Shown: piece after piece, positions 43,461-51,900 of the stretch
How positions within the stretch are numbered: the stretch's first letter is position 1
How the letters are laid out: every line of letters starts with the position of its first letter
Assembly: GCA_965261915.1 (NCBI GenBank)
Contig: CBDHDW010000004.1
Span: 93,022 to 157,021 of the forward strand
Direction: 5' to 3'
Length of the DNA stretch: 64,000 nucleotides
Origin: JAIBDK01 sp965261915
Lineage (GTDB): Bacteria > Pseudomonadota > Gammaproteobacteria > Arenicellales > Poriferihabitantaceae
Translations under genes and position numbers: made by a program
Notes under the pieces: generated by a model
The model's input: only the letters and a program-made list of their open reading frames with translations
Told to the model about the DNA's origin: nothing
Database searches by the model: none

Positions 43461-43895
43461 CTAGGCAGCGAGTGCTTTTGAGTACATTTTTTTCGCTGAT
43501 TCAGTGTTTTCTTCCAAAGCTTTTGCAGAAAGTTCAGCAAACTCGTTACCTTGAACCAGGAATTTTTCATAAGCTGCCGAGCAATTAGAAGCGGCCACTT
43601 TGTAAAAATCAGCAACATCAGTTGTCTTTGTCAGTGCCTTTGCGCTGTCGAAAGCAGTTGCAAGATTTGACAGGTAGTTATCATATGCTTTTTTAGCTAA
43701 TTCTTCACCGCTTTTGATGACTGCTGCGTTGTAGTCGATCAGGTTTTCCGCGAATTTTACAGAAGTATCTGTAGATTGTGCGCATGTATCTTGAGCTTCA
43801 GTTTTTGTTGATGCCGGTGTTTCCGTTGCGTGTGATGCCGGTATTTCCGGTTTTGCTGCTGCCGGGGCTTCCGTTACTTGTACTGTCTTGGCCAT
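43461..43895 (-). CDS. Phasin-family protein
   Basis: A 144-residue protein from ATG 43895 (MAKTVQVTEAP). The N-terminal 50 residues are an Ala/Pro/Thr-rich linker with a short repeat (ATETPAS). The rest is helical and typical of phasins: TSVKFAENLIDYNAAVIKSG, KAYDNYLSNLATAFDSAKAL, YEKFLVQGNEFAELSAKALE. Phasins coat polyhydroxyalkanoate granules. No PHA synthase is in the window, so it would act on granules made elsewhere. An upstream frame to 43982 is less likely. Confidence 0.72.
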   Translation of the reverse strand: MAKTVQVTEAPAAAKPEIPASHATETPASTKTEAQDTCAQSTDTSVKFAENLIDYNAAVIKSGEELAKKAYDNYLSNLATAFDSAKALTKTTDVADFYKVAASNCSAAYEKFLVQGNEFAELSAKALEENTESAKKMYSKALAA

Positions 43896-44129
43896 TGTTT
43901 TTTCCTTTGTAAGATTTACCAGTTTGGAAGTGTGTATTCCCTGTTTCATGAGGCAATACAACCAATAAATTGTGCGCCGCAATATTCATCTGTCAGCATC
44001 AATTTTTGGGCATAACCCCTGCGGTGAAAATTACTGATTCAAATCAGTGTCAGCGGTGTGTCTCTGCGGCTTCAAAGAAAAAGAAATCTTCGTGAAATTG
44101 CGTTTTGTTTTTGGGTTATTTTGCCACCA

Positions 44130-44178
44130 CCTCTCGACTTCTCGCACATGTGATGCGCCATTGGCCGGCAGGGTCGGC
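44130..44178. repeat. Palindromic element, diverged
   Basis: CTCTCGACTTCTCGCACATG, then TGATGCGCCATTGGCCGGCA and GGGTCGGC. It belongs to the same family as the elements at 50832-50888 and 53090-53115. Confidence 0.5.
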
Positions 44179-44238
44179 TTGCCGTTTACCGGATCATGTG
44201 GCTACAGTCTCTGAATAGATCATAAGGGAAAAGCACAG

Positions 44239-44526
44239 ATGGCGTTTACGGGGCGGCGGCGCAAGACTGAGCGGAAGCGTACAGCGCATCCGGCGGTTCG
44301 AATTGAACCTGATGCCGCACTGCGGGTTGCGGGCCAGCGGCTGGAACATTTTTGTTACGCGACGACGCTCCGGATCACCTGCGCCTGCGGGCATCAGGGT
44401 ATTTTGCCTGTGAGCGCGCTCCGTGATCGCTATCCCCGTGGAACCCGGATTAGCGAAGCGCTTGGACATGTGCGTTGCTCACGCTGTCAGGGCAGTCGCA
44501 TTCAATCGGTCAAGACGCTCGACTGA
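44239..44526 (+). CDS. Two-CxC/CxxC zinc-ribbon protein
   Basis: A 95-residue protein with a basic start (MAFTGRRRKTERKRTAHPAV) and LRITCACGHQGILPVSALRD followed by GHVRCSRCQGSRIQSVKTL. The first pair is C-x-C and the second C-x-x-C, a zinc-ribbon plan shared with 39312-39530. Probably nucleic-acid binding. A terminator-like hairpin follows. Confidence 0.65.
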   Translation: MAFTGRRRKTERKRTAHPAVRIEPDAALRVAGQRLEHFCYATTLRITCACGHQGILPVSALRDRYPRGTRISEALGHVRCSRCQGSRIQSVKTLD

Positions 44527-44534
44527 CACAGCGG

Positions 44535-44558
44535 CGGCCTTTTTGAGGCCTGTTTTTT
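44535..44558 (+). terminator. Terminator
   Basis: CGGCCT and AGGCCT pair around TTTTG, followed by seven T. It is followed by CTTCAGCA, a string also found after T runs at 39031, 45531 and 16620. Confidence 0.55.
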
Positions 44559-44735
44559 TCTTCAGCACTCACCTGATCTGTCAGGTTCAGTGTCCCGCTC
44601 TGGACATATGCGGCAGAACAATTGCTATAAACCGAGAAAACCCGTGACAATTCAACTTTGTTGACACATGCCATTCAAAATGGGAGAGACCCCGAAGGGC
44701 TGTAAACCCGATGATTTCAACGAAGGTGTCAAAAC

Positions 44736-45302
44736 GTGTTTTTCAAGAGCAAAACAACTTCCGGCTCAAAGGCCGCAGAAACCCCCAAACCGGCAGCACC
44801 CAAAGCGTTGGTTGCGACAAGTCCCAAGCCAAATCATTTCAAGGCACCTGCCCGGAAGATCAAGCCGCCTGCCTCGGTTCTGTCGTCTGATCTGCACATT
44901 ATCGGCACCGTAAAGACCATCGGAGATATTCAGGTTGATGGCACTGTCGAAGGCAATGTTCATGCGGACCTGCTGTGCATCGGAGAAAGTGGTGCCATAA
45001 AAGGTGAAGTGGTTGCGCGCGATCTTGTGGTAAACGGTCACATCGTTGGCAACGTGCGCAGTCTGAAAATACACCTGACCACAACCGCCCGTGTTCAGGG
45101 CGACATCATTCACAAGACCCTTGCAATCGAAAACGGTGCTTGCTTCGAAGGATCGGCCCAACATCAGGATGACCCTCTTATTCAAAAAGATCCCAAACCC
45201 AAGCCCAAAAGCCAGCCCGCGCCACGCGTGGAGGCTGGTAAAGGTCGTCAGGTTAAAGCCAGAAAAGCACCCAATGCAAACCGCCCGAAATTGTCCGAAT
45301 AA
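44736..45302 (+). CDS. Bactofilin
   Basis: A 188-residue protein from GTG 44736. A basic, proline-rich N terminus (about 45 residues) leads into the beta-helix DUF583 domain: SVLSSDLHIIGTVKTIGDIQ, VDGTVEGNVHADLLCIGESG, AIKGEVVARDLVVNGHIVGN. A lysine-rich tail follows. Bactofilins form membrane-attached filaments in cell shape, stalk or plasmid-positioning roles. A copy here, far from cell-wall genes, could serve replicon positioning, but that is speculation. Its stop codon is inside a repeat shared with 51802. Confidence 0.85.
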   Translation: MFFKSKTTSGSKAAETPKPAAPKALVATSPKPNHFKAPARKIKPPASVLSSDLHIIGTVKTIGDIQVDGTVEGNVHADLLCIGESGAIKGEVVARDLVVNGHIVGNVRSLKIHLTTTARVQGDIIHKTLAIENGACFEGSAQHQDDPLIQKDPKPKPKSQPAPRVEAGKGRQVKARKAPNANRPKLSE

Positions 45303-45400
45303 GTCAACTTATGGCGCATAAAGTCACAAATACACCCCAAAAAGGCAGGGTTTGTCATATCCGTATTCGGGTTATGCGGCTCTTTGAGGGGCTGAGCGCG
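45300..45400 (+). repeat. Intergenic repeat, copy 1
   Basis: Begins TAAGTCAACTTATGGCGCAT and includes ATACACCCCAA, GGTTTGTCATATCCG and TGCGGCTCTTTGAGGGGC. The copy at 51802-51900 has the same blocks with about 75 percent identity. Confidence 0.7.
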
Positions 45401-46055
45401 ACACGCTAACATACGGGGGTGCCGTCCGGTGTCGTCGCGTTTTCCAGCTCCTGGCCGAGGCCTATGCGGCCGCGTAGTGCCAGCCTGTCACCAGTCGCGC
45501 CGCCTGTCATGACTCGGGGAGGCGCGCCTGTTTTTCTTCAGCAATGGTTTGTTCTGTGAGGTCAGTCAAGCGACCCTCACGCATGGCCCCGGCAAGCCGG
45601 AACCACGCGAGACGGCCCCGCGCGGGTGCCGCGCAGGCAGGCCGCAGCGCGGCCAGGCGTCATCCCAGCCGATTGCCAACCACTCACCGCAGTCTTCAGG
45701 TGATCCGTTGTGCAATGGTTTCAAGCCTGCTGCCTGTCTGTCGCAGATAAAAACCAGCGTCAAGGATCACAAAACTTTTACAGGGGAGCGTCAGGACTGC
45801 TCTGATACGGTGCCGTTCCCCACACCGGCCGCCTTGCAAACACAGCCCTGCTTGCAGGCGGGCAAGCAGGGCCGCGTCTTTCAGGCGACCTGTCTCCTTC
45901 GGGGCTTCAATGTACGCGCCAGGCGTCATCCCCTGAAAAACTTTTGCGCCCGGCAAGCCGGCGGCTGCGCCGTCCCTGACACTGGTTTTTCTCCACGCCT
46001 GCCCGTCAGCAGGCCACCGCAATCGGGCGGGTGGTAAATTAAGGAGTTAAACCCA
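45401..46055. other. No gene recognised
   Basis: About 650 GC-rich bases. Frames are open on both strands (plus 45549-46037, minus 45696-46022) with no recognisable content. Inverted stretches such as CAAGCCGG/CCGGCAAG and GCTTGCAGGCGGGCAAGC (45849-45866) suggest repeats. A TTTTTCTTCAGCAA string is at 45531-45544. Confidence 0.5.
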
Positions 46056-46967
46056 ATGCTGACAGCTTATGACGAAATCGAACTTTTCGGCTTGACCGAA
46101 ACTGCCGACGATCTGCCTATTCCCTGCGATGATACTTTGCGCGATGCGATCGTGCGGGAAACCTTTGAAAGCTTGTTTTCTGGCCTATCAGGAACGGGCT
46201 TGCATAAAGAAATTGAACCTCTGGCGCATGGGTTGGCAACGTTACTATACCGCCGCCGCAATGTGATCGAGGTAGAATTAACCAGGCACACAGACGCTTT
46301 GCAAGGCTTAATCCGTCTTAAAGACGGGAGCGAAATCACCACAACTGCAATTGGGGACGCCCAAACAAAAGCGGAAACAATGCGCGATTTACGCGATGCG
46401 CTTGACCTTATGGCAGAAACCGCCGCCCAATGCTACGAGTTGGAAACGGGCAACGCATACAATCCACCAAGCGGCGGGCGGGGTAAACGCAACGCCCATT
46501 TATCGGGCGCAATGTTTGAAGCTAAGGACTGGCTGGAAGCGCATGAGGCGCAACAAGCCGAACAATTCAAAATTGAAGGCGCACCGCTGGCCATTGCTGG
46601 TGATCGGGACTGGGTGGACATTGACGCAATCTGGGAGCGTCTCGACCGTATCCGCGACAGATTCCGTGAAAGCTATAACAGCGACCTTATTTTGTATCAC
46701 AAGGCCGACAAAAAAGGCGTGGATGCCATTGCGGCGGCATGGGCGCGCAATCGCAAAGTTGCACAAGTGACGTTTCAACCGAACTGGCGGGCCTTTGGGA
46801 AATCCGCAGGGTTCAAGGCGATAGACCAGATGCTGGACACGCCAAAGCCGCTTGGCGGCGTGGTGATCTTCGGCAGCGCAGGCATTGCGCTTAATCTGGC
46901 CGACAAGGCCGAGGCCAAAGGCATTAAGGCGATGCGGGTTAAACGGCCAGAGCAGAGCGACATCTGA
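46056..46967 (+). CDS. DUF2493-type SLOG-family protein
   Basis: A 303-residue protein with an AAGGAG ribosome site (46041-46046). The N-terminal 180 residues are helical. The C-terminal domain has LILYHKADKKGVDAIAAAWA, VTFQPNWRAFGKSAGFKAID and GGVVIFGSAGIALNLADKAE, the YspA/cpYpsA (DUF2493) Rossmann-like fold that binds nucleotide-related ligands in the SLOG superfamily. It is regularly found on alphaproteobacterial plasmids; the ligand is unknown. It looks intact. Confidence 0.82.
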   Translation: MLTAYDEIELFGLTETADDLPIPCDDTLRDAIVRETFESLFSGLSGTGLHKEIEPLAHGLATLLYRRRNVIEVELTRHTDALQGLIRLKDGSEITTTAIGDAQTKAETMRDLRDALDLMAETAAQCYELETGNAYNPPSGGRGKRNAHLSGAMFEAKDWLEAHEAQQAEQFKIEGAPLAIAGDRDWVDIDAIWERLDRIRDRFRESYNSDLILYHKADKKGVDAIAAAWARNRKVAQVTFQPNWRAFGKSAGFKAIDQMLDTPKPLGGVVIFGSAGIALNLADKAEAKGIKAMRVKRPEQSDI

Positions 46968-47225
46968 AACAACGCCGCCTTGCATTTGTGCAGGGCGGCA
47001 CCACGGATGGGGCAGGGCGAACGATGCGCAAAGGACACTTCTTACGAAGTGACTGTTAATCATGCTTGCCGCGCCAAGACGGGCTTGAACAGCCCTCTTG
47101 GCGCGGCAATTGGTGAATCACTGGCTGGTTGCATCAAGGATCAAGCGTCGAAGGCGGTGTGTGGCTGTCGGTTAGAACTGGAATACTCCAGAATAATCCT
47201 TTATATATAAATCAGGAGATCAAAC

Positions 47226-47657
47226 ATGGCACATGCCTTACAAATAGATACATTGGCTTTTTCTAAAAAGCTCAAAGAAGCGGGTGCGGATGATCGGTTG
47301 GCTGATGCCATTGTCGAAGGCCTCACCGCCGCTGATACCTCGGAACTTGCTACAAAGTCAGATGTTGCTAAAGTTGAAAGCGGCCTCAAGCAAGATATTC
47401 TCAAAGTCGAAAACAAGATCGATAAAGTTGAGAGCAAGATCGTCGAGGTGAAAGCTGAACTCAAGCAAGACATCGCCGAAGTCAAAGGCGAGTTGAAGGC
47501 TGATATTGCCGAGGTCAGAACCGAGATTGCCGACGTCAAATCCGATTTAACAACGCTTATTATGCAAAGCAGTAACCGCACAATTTACATCATAGGCGGG
47601 CTGATTGGCTTGCTGTTCGCTATCGACAAGTTACTGCCGCTCGCAGGGCTTGAATAA
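47226..47657 (+). CDS. Coiled-coil membrane-anchored protein
   Basis: A 143-residue protein with AGGAGAT as ribosome site. Residues 1-45 resemble DUF1640 starts (DTLAFSKKLKEAGADDRLAD). The middle is a repeated coiled coil (VESKIVEVKAELKQDIAEVK, ELKADIAEVRTEIADVKSD) and the C terminus one membrane segment (IYIIGGLIGLLFAIDKLLP). Such proteins are common near toxin or phage genes but no function is known. Confidence 0.72.
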   Translation: MAHALQIDTLAFSKKLKEAGADDRLADAIVEGLTAADTSELATKSDVAKVESGLKQDILKVENKIDKVESKIVEVKAELKQDIAEVKGELKADIAEVRTEIADVKSDLTTLIMQSSNRTIYIIGGLIGLLFAIDKLLPLAGLE

Positions 47658-47674
47658 GAGCCTGCCACAGAAAG

Positions 47675-47697
47675 CGGCCTTTCGAGGCCGTTTTTTT
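47675..47697 (+). terminator. Intrinsic terminator
   Basis: CGGCCT, TTCG loop, AGGCCG and seven T. It is 18 bases past the preceding stop. Confidence 0.9.
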
Positions 47698-47979
47698 ATG
47701 TCCGGTGATTTTCGGGGGACTTGCCTTGTCTTTAGAATGCCGCCAAAAATGGCGGCGCGGCGCGGGTTACCCACAACCCTTCGTCGTTCGATACTTGGGG
47801 TCTCTCTCCTACGGGCGCAAGGTCAGAACAAAATCTCCCATGGTCGATTGCGTTCTGACTGGATAACCCGCCCCGCCGATAGACGAGGCGTTCCTGACTG
47901 GATCGCCAGCTTCAGAAAGTGGCGCAGCCTTACAGCAAAAGACCAACCCGAAAGACGGTGTGGATACGATAGCAAGCGG

Positions 47980-48267
47980 CTATGCGTTCACCGCCGCTTT
48001 AAGGGCGGTGGCGGCACGAATGCTGACAGCCTTGTCAGCGTCCTTGCTGATCATCTCGCCGGTTGCCGGACTGCGTAACTCGCGGGCAGGGCGGTCACGG
48101 GTTTCAAACTTGGCAAGATCGGGCAGAGCCACAGCATCCCCTGCTGTCAGGCGTTTGCTGACAACTTTGGCAAGCGCATCCAGAACTTCGCTTGCCGTCT
48201 TCTGGGTGCATCCAGTTTCCTCTGCCAGATCTTTTATCAATGCGCTTTTGGGGATGGGTCGTGCCAT
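47980..48267 (-). CDS. HU-family DNA-binding protein
   Basis: A 95-residue protein from ATG 48267 (MARPIPKSALIKDLAEETG). CTQKTASEVLDALAKVVSKR is the HU helix pair, followed by ALPDLAKFETRDRPARELRS (the GF-arm region, with F to L) and the arm end PATGEMISKDADKAV. It is a divergent HU/IHF relative and may compact or shape plasmid DNA. An upstream in-frame ATG at 48435 is unlikely. Confidence 0.85.
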   Translation of the reverse strand: MARPIPKSALIKDLAEETGCTQKTASEVLDALAKVVSKRLTAGDAVALPDLAKFETRDRPARELRSPATGEMISKDADKAVSIRAATALKAAVNA

Positions 48268-48813
48268 ATGGGGTTCCTTTGCGTGTGTTTCTGCTCGTGT
48301 GGCCTGAGCCACTTGCGGCAAACTATGCAGGGGATGGTACTGATTGCAAGTCTTGTTTGCTTGGGCCATACCGTTTGATCCGGGTGGGCGTTGTCGTCTT
48401 CTTTGCCAGGGTAAGCAGTCATGCCATCTGATCAATCCGGTGGCACTGTCTTTGCCTGCGGCGGCATAAACAATGTGGTTTATGTTGCTGGATCAGCGCA
48501 GACCTGCCTTGTTTCTTAAGATGGATCAATAAGCCTTGGCGCAGAGTGGACAAGGGTCTGCCCTATAGCAACGTATGCTCATTCCAGAATCCTTGTGCTT
48601 ATAGACAGGTCATCGCATACAGCGAGCGTGGTGCATTAAGGAGCCAATATGACGTCATATTGGCTCCTTAATGCTTAAGTGGAGCAGACCCTCTTCAAGT
48701 CAAAAATTCCCCTTGGCCAAGGCCAATTCCGCGCGGAAGACAATTTTTAACGTGACCCCTCGGCTCTCCCCAAGGCTTTTCAATTTCCCATCGAAACAAG
48801 GAAGGACCTTACG
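48268..48813. other. Gene-free stretch with a 42-bp perfect palindrome
   Basis: No supported reading frame. It holds the palindrome at 48633-48674 and the leader of the next gene, including CTTGGCC and AAGGAAGGACC (48796-48806), the latter a likely ribosome site. Confidence 0.55.
48633..48674. repeat. Perfect 42-bp palindrome
   Basis: Arms begin GCATTAAGGAGCCAATATGA and meet with no spacer at the centre GACGTC; the right arm is the exact complement. It is too long for a normal operator and has no flanking T run. Confidence 0.9.
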
Positions 48814-49038
48814 ATGACCCATAAATATTACAATGTTTGTATCGCCACCACAGGCAAAGACGACAAAACCTACTTCACCAAAGTCGGCGCGGCGTTTCCC
48901 GGCAAAGACGGCAGCAAAGCCATCATGAACATCAAACTCGATGCCCATTCCCTCAACGGCGAATACGTTCTGTTTGCCTCTCGGGCATGTAATGCCCTGT
49001 CGGCCAGCGGCACCCAAAACCAAAACCGGCAACGATGA
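48814..49038 (+). CDS. DUF736-like protein with palindromic insert at its C terminus
   Basis: A 74-residue frame: MTHKYYNVCIATTGKDDKTY, FTKVGAAFPGKDGSKAIMNI, LDAHSLNGEYVLF, then ASRACNALSASGTQNQNRQR. The tail after VLF is encoded by the palindromic element at 48978-49010; after it, in another frame, comes PKTKTGNDDVVE and a stop, the ending expected of this family. The insertion thus replaced the last dozen residues. The rest is probably functional. The gene has a good ribosome site and terminator. Confidence 0.7.
   Translation: MTHKYYNVCIATTGKDDKTYFTKVGAAFPGKDGSKAIMNIKLDAHSLNGEYVLFASRACNALSASGTQNQNRQR
48978..49010. repeat. Palindromic element inside DUF736-like gene
   Basis: CTCTCGGGCATGTAATGCCC followed by TGTCGGCCAGCGG, close to the element at 31445-31480. 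Confidence 0.65.
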
Positions 49039-49066
49039 CGTCGTCGAATAACCCAACTCCCCAACT

Positions 49067-49094
49067 GGGCGGCCCAAAGTGGCCGCCCTTTTTT
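49067..49094 (+). terminator. Intrinsic terminator
   Basis: GGGCGGCC and GGCCGCCC pair around CAAAGT and are followed by six T. Confidence 0.9.
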
Positions 49095-49485
49095 CTGTTG
49101 CAGCATTCTTACGGTGCTGTTGTCGTTGATCCGGTTTAGCGAAACGATAACAGTGTTTTAAAGCAACAGGTTGCTTTAACGGATCTCTACCGATCCTGTT
49201 TTTGTGGCCCTTGGGGTTCGGGCAAGCCGAACGCCACTTCGGGCTATTGGGGGCCTGTTCCGGCCCCCTTTCCAAATTGTGGGGCTTCCCCATGCTCGCT
49301 TTAAAAATCAAAGATTTTGAAACCTGCGCGTGGGTCCAGTCCCGCGCTAAAGCGCGAATTTTGAAATTCCCCGCCCCTTTCTTTCATCGCATTCAGATTT
49401 TCAGAGCAGCGCCCTTACGGGCTTGTCTCAAAATATGAACCATTTGGGGAATAACCTCAAACACAGCGCAAAAGGAAACGTCAAA
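49095..49485. other. Leader region of the ArdC-like gene
   Basis: No gene is supported. Inverted stretches GGTTTAGCGAAACG (49132-49145) and CGCGCTAAAGCGCG (49350-49363, perfect 14-bp palindrome) could be operators. AAAATCAAAGATTTTG (49302-49317) is another palindrome. A frame from 49423 is in phase with the ArdC gene but lacks a ribosome site. Confidence 0.5.
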
Positions 49486-50361
49486 ATGGCAAAAGTTGAT
49501 ATGCACGCAGTAATTACAAACCAAGTAATAGCATTATTAGAAGCTGGCACAGTGCCTTGGGTTAAGCCTTGGAGTATTGGCGGTTGCACATCCATGCCGC
49601 GTCGATCAACCGGGGCGTTTTATCAGGGTATTAATGTTTTAATCCTTTGGATGAAATGCACGGAAATGGGATATTCTTGCGACCAATGGTTAACCTATAA
49701 GCAAGCGGCAGCTCTGGGCGGCCAAGTCGTCAAAGGATCAAAGGCAACGCGGGTGGTTTATTACAACAAGACTATTGCTAAAGATGAAAACGACAAGGAA
49801 ACAATCATTCCATTTCTGAAATCCTATAGCGTCTTTAACGCCAGTCAAATTGAAGGATTGCCGGCACAATACGACCTTGAGCCAGCAGAACCAGAGGTTT
49901 TTGAAAATGAAATCATTGAACAGGCTCAAAATTTTGTTGATGGGACAGGTGCAGAAATCAAACATGGGGGCAATCGTGCATTTTATGCGCGGAAACGAGA
50001 CCAGGTGACCATGCCGGAGTTGAAACATTTTCACAGTTCAGAAGCGTATTTTCAAACATTGAATCACGAACTCATTCATTGGTCAGGTGCGAAAGCCCGG
50101 CTTGACCGGACCAAAGGCAAAAGGTTTGGTGATAATGCTTATGCCTTCGAAGAGCTGGTCGCTGATATGGGCGCGGCGTTTCTCTGTGCGCGTTTAAATA
50201 TATCTCCGAACATGGAACAAACGGCGGCTTATATTCAAAGTTGGCTAAAAGTCTTGCGCGAAGATAAGAAGTTTATTTTCCGCGCCGCGAGCCAGGCATC
50301 AAAGGCGGCTGAATACCTATTCGATCTAAATCCGCAGCAGAATGGGCAGGAGGCCGCATAA
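49486..50361 (+). CDS. ArdC-like antirestriction protein (ssDNA-binding plus metallopeptidase)
   Basis: A 291-residue protein from ATG 49486 (AAAGGAAAC before it). The N-terminal ArdC domain (about 1-120) has QVIALLEAGTVPWVKPWSIG, GINVLILWMKCTEMG and WLTYKQAAALGGQVVKGSKA; the C-terminal metallopeptidase domain has LNHELIHWSGAKARLDRTKG (HExxH) and FEELVADMGAAFLCARLNI (third ligand). ArdC shields incoming plasmid ssDNA from type I restriction. It appears intact, whereas the copy at 39617 is broken. Confidence 0.88.
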   Translation: MAKVDMHAVITNQVIALLEAGTVPWVKPWSIGGCTSMPRRSTGAFYQGINVLILWMKCTEMGYSCDQWLTYKQAAALGGQVVKGSKATRVVYYNKTIAKDENDKETIIPFLKSYSVFNASQIEGLPAQYDLEPAEPEVFENEIIEQAQNFVDGTGAEIKHGGNRAFYARKRDQVTMPELKHFHSSEAYFQTLNHELIHWSGAKARLDRTKGKRFGDNAYAFEELVADMGAAFLCARLNISPNMEQTAAYIQSWLKVLREDKKFIFRAASQASKAAEYLFDLNPQQNGQEAA

Positions 50362-50557
50362 GCGCACCCTGCGCGGAACGCGGCGCGGATGGCGCTGGAA
50401 GGGTGCCTTTGGCATGGCTAGTTTGCCCTTTAAAATACACAAAAACAACAGGTTAACACCCGTATTCTGCTTGTAAAAACACCCCGAATATGGTAAAAAT
50501 AACCAAGTAAAACAACGCTTTAACCTAAGTTATCTATGCAAATAGAAAGGGTCTGAA

Positions 50558-51037
50558 ATGTCAGAGAAACGCAAGAGGCTACCAAGCCGACGTCCGTCCG
50601 AAGTGCGTAAAATCAAGATGCAGAATGGCCAGTCATTATATGTGACTTTGGGATATGACCCCATGGTTCCGGATGCGCCAAAAGAAGTGTTTTATGATCG
50701 CGGGTTTCGGGAGGGCGCAGAGTTGCAATTCATCGCCAACGATATGTGCATCATGATCTCTTTGCTGTTGCAGGCGGGGTATACAGCCAAGGATATTTCC
50801 AAGTCGCTTTCAAAAACCACTGTGGAAACGCCAACGGGTTTCTCGACTTCTCGCGCATCACATACCCGAGAAGCTGCCAACCCAACGGCTGAGGTGTCAC
50901 AGCACGGCTCGATCGTAGGGTTGATCGTGGAGCAACTACAGATTGCCCCGTCATGGATGAAGGAAGCCGGGAACCGCACCGGCATCAATGCCGATGTACA
51001 TAAAGCGATTACAGGAGGTCATCATGCAAGATTATAA
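50558..51037 (+). CDS. TSCPD-like protein with in-frame palindromic insert
   Basis: A 159-residue protein: RKIKMQNGQSLYVTLGYDPM, then VFYDRGFREGAELQFIANDM and CIMISLLLQAGYTAKDISKS resemble TSCPD-type domains found next to ribonucleotide reductases and in phages. Residues about 92-112 (TPTGFSTSRASHTREAANPT) come from a palindromic element; then HGSIVGLIVEQLQIAPSW resumes the domain. The frame is kept throughout. The stop overlaps the next gene by 14 bases. Family call is tentative. Confidence 0.55.
   Translation: MSEKRKRLPSRRPSEVRKIKMQNGQSLYVTLGYDPMVPDAPKEVFYDRGFREGAELQFIANDMCIMISLLLQAGYTAKDISKSLSKTTVETPTGFSTSRASHTREAANPTAEVSQHGSIVGLIVEQLQIAPSWMKEAGNRTGINADVHKAITGGHHARL
50832..50888. repeat. 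Palindromic element inside a coding region (in frame)
   Basis: ACGGGTTTCTCGACTTCTCG, then CGCATCACATACCCGAGAAG and CTGCCAACCCAACGG. Arms GGGTTTCTCG and CGAGAAGC-like pair imperfectly. It inserts about 19 codons in the gene at 50558. Confidence 0.65.
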
Positions 51038-51602
51038 CGCAGTGTCAAAATGGCATTTCGAGAGCGAGATCGGCGAGAAGCGCGGCATGGTGTCCCTGGC
51101 CGAACAGGACGGGATCACGGCGTTGCGTGTCAGGTTCGCCGATGGCGATACAGAGACCGCCACCATAGCATTGACGCTGGCGCAAGCCGAGTTCCTGATC
51201 GATGCGCTGCCCGCAGCTTTGAACGTGGTGCGGTCGCGTCAGGAACGCCGGGCTTGGGAGGCGTCGCTGTATGATCCCTTTGCCGATATTTGCGCGGATA
51301 TTCCAGATAAAAACGGGGTGCCGCAAACCGGCCCGTCTCAGCCGGCCTCAAAGGCTGTGGCAAAAACACCAGTGCAAAAAGCATCCGCTGCAGTGGATGC
51401 GCCTGGCGGCACGGCATCGGCAGAACTGCCAATCCCTGCGCGGCGCGGCGTGCCGTGGACGGCGGCGGAAGAAGCGCAGCTGGCCGAGGGCTACGGCGCG
51501 GGGCAAAGCGTTGATGCGCTTGCCGATCAGTTTGACCGCAGCCCGTTTGCAATCACAAAGCGGTTGGAAAAACTCGGCCTTATCGAAGCGAAAGCCGCAT
51601 AG
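51024..51602 (+). CDS. Unknown protein with C-terminal helix-turn-helix
   Basis: A 192-residue protein from ATG 51024 with a strong AGGAGGT site, translationally coupled to the gene before. Residues 1-80 are beta-rich (WHFESEIGEKRGMVSLAEQD). A Pro/Ala linker leads to a Myb/SANT-like helix-turn-helix, VPWTAAEEAQLAEGYGAGQS then DALADQFDRSPFAITKRLEK. Probably DNA binding; family not known to me. Confidence 0.65.
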   Translation: MQDYNAVSKWHFESEIGEKRGMVSLAEQDGITALRVRFADGDTETATIALTLAQAEFLIDALPAALNVVRSRQERRAWEASLYDPFADICADIPDKNGVPQTGPSQPASKAVAKTPVQKASAAVDAPGGTASAELPIPARRGVPWTAAEEAQLAEGYGAGQSVDALADQFDRSPFAITKRLEKLGLIEAKAA

Positions 51603-51859
51603 CCAGAAATCAAACTCCAGGAAATAGCAGGGCGCGGGATTGATCAATCCCGCTATTCGGGGCCTTGGCGGAAAATGCTGTCGCCAAAAAAGCTCAACAA
51701 CACTGCTACATTAACAACAAGAAACATTATGTGCGGAGCTGTTGGTACGCAATGTTAAAATGTTACCCCTTACACATTGTAAAACACCTAAATTGACCGA
51801 TTAAGTCAATTTAGGGCGCATACAGGCCCAGATACACCCCAATAAATGTACGGTTTGTC
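51603..51859. other. Intergenic, contains repeat copy 2
   Basis: Includes a weak hairpin at 51630-51660 (GCGGGATTGATCAATCCCGC, a perfect 20-base palindrome centred on GATC, at 51634-51653), which may act as a terminator without a T run, and the start of the repeat at 51802. Confidence 0.55.
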
Positions 51860-51900
51860 TCATCCCGATTTGGTTTCTGCGGCTCTTTGATGGGCGTTAG
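51802..51900 (+). repeat. Intergenic repeat, copy 2
   Basis: TAAGTCAATTTAGGGCGCAT, ATACACCCCAA, GGTTTGTCTCATCCCG and TGCGGCTCTTTGATGGGC, matching 45300-45400. It overlaps the 3' end of the FinO-like gene on the other strand. Confidence 0.7.

Noticed and set aside
45549..46037. 162-codon plus frame and 108-codon minus frame before the DUF2493 gene
   Set aside because: No recognisable domain, no good ribosome site, sequence full of inverted GC-rich stretches; kept as unexplained intergenic DNA.
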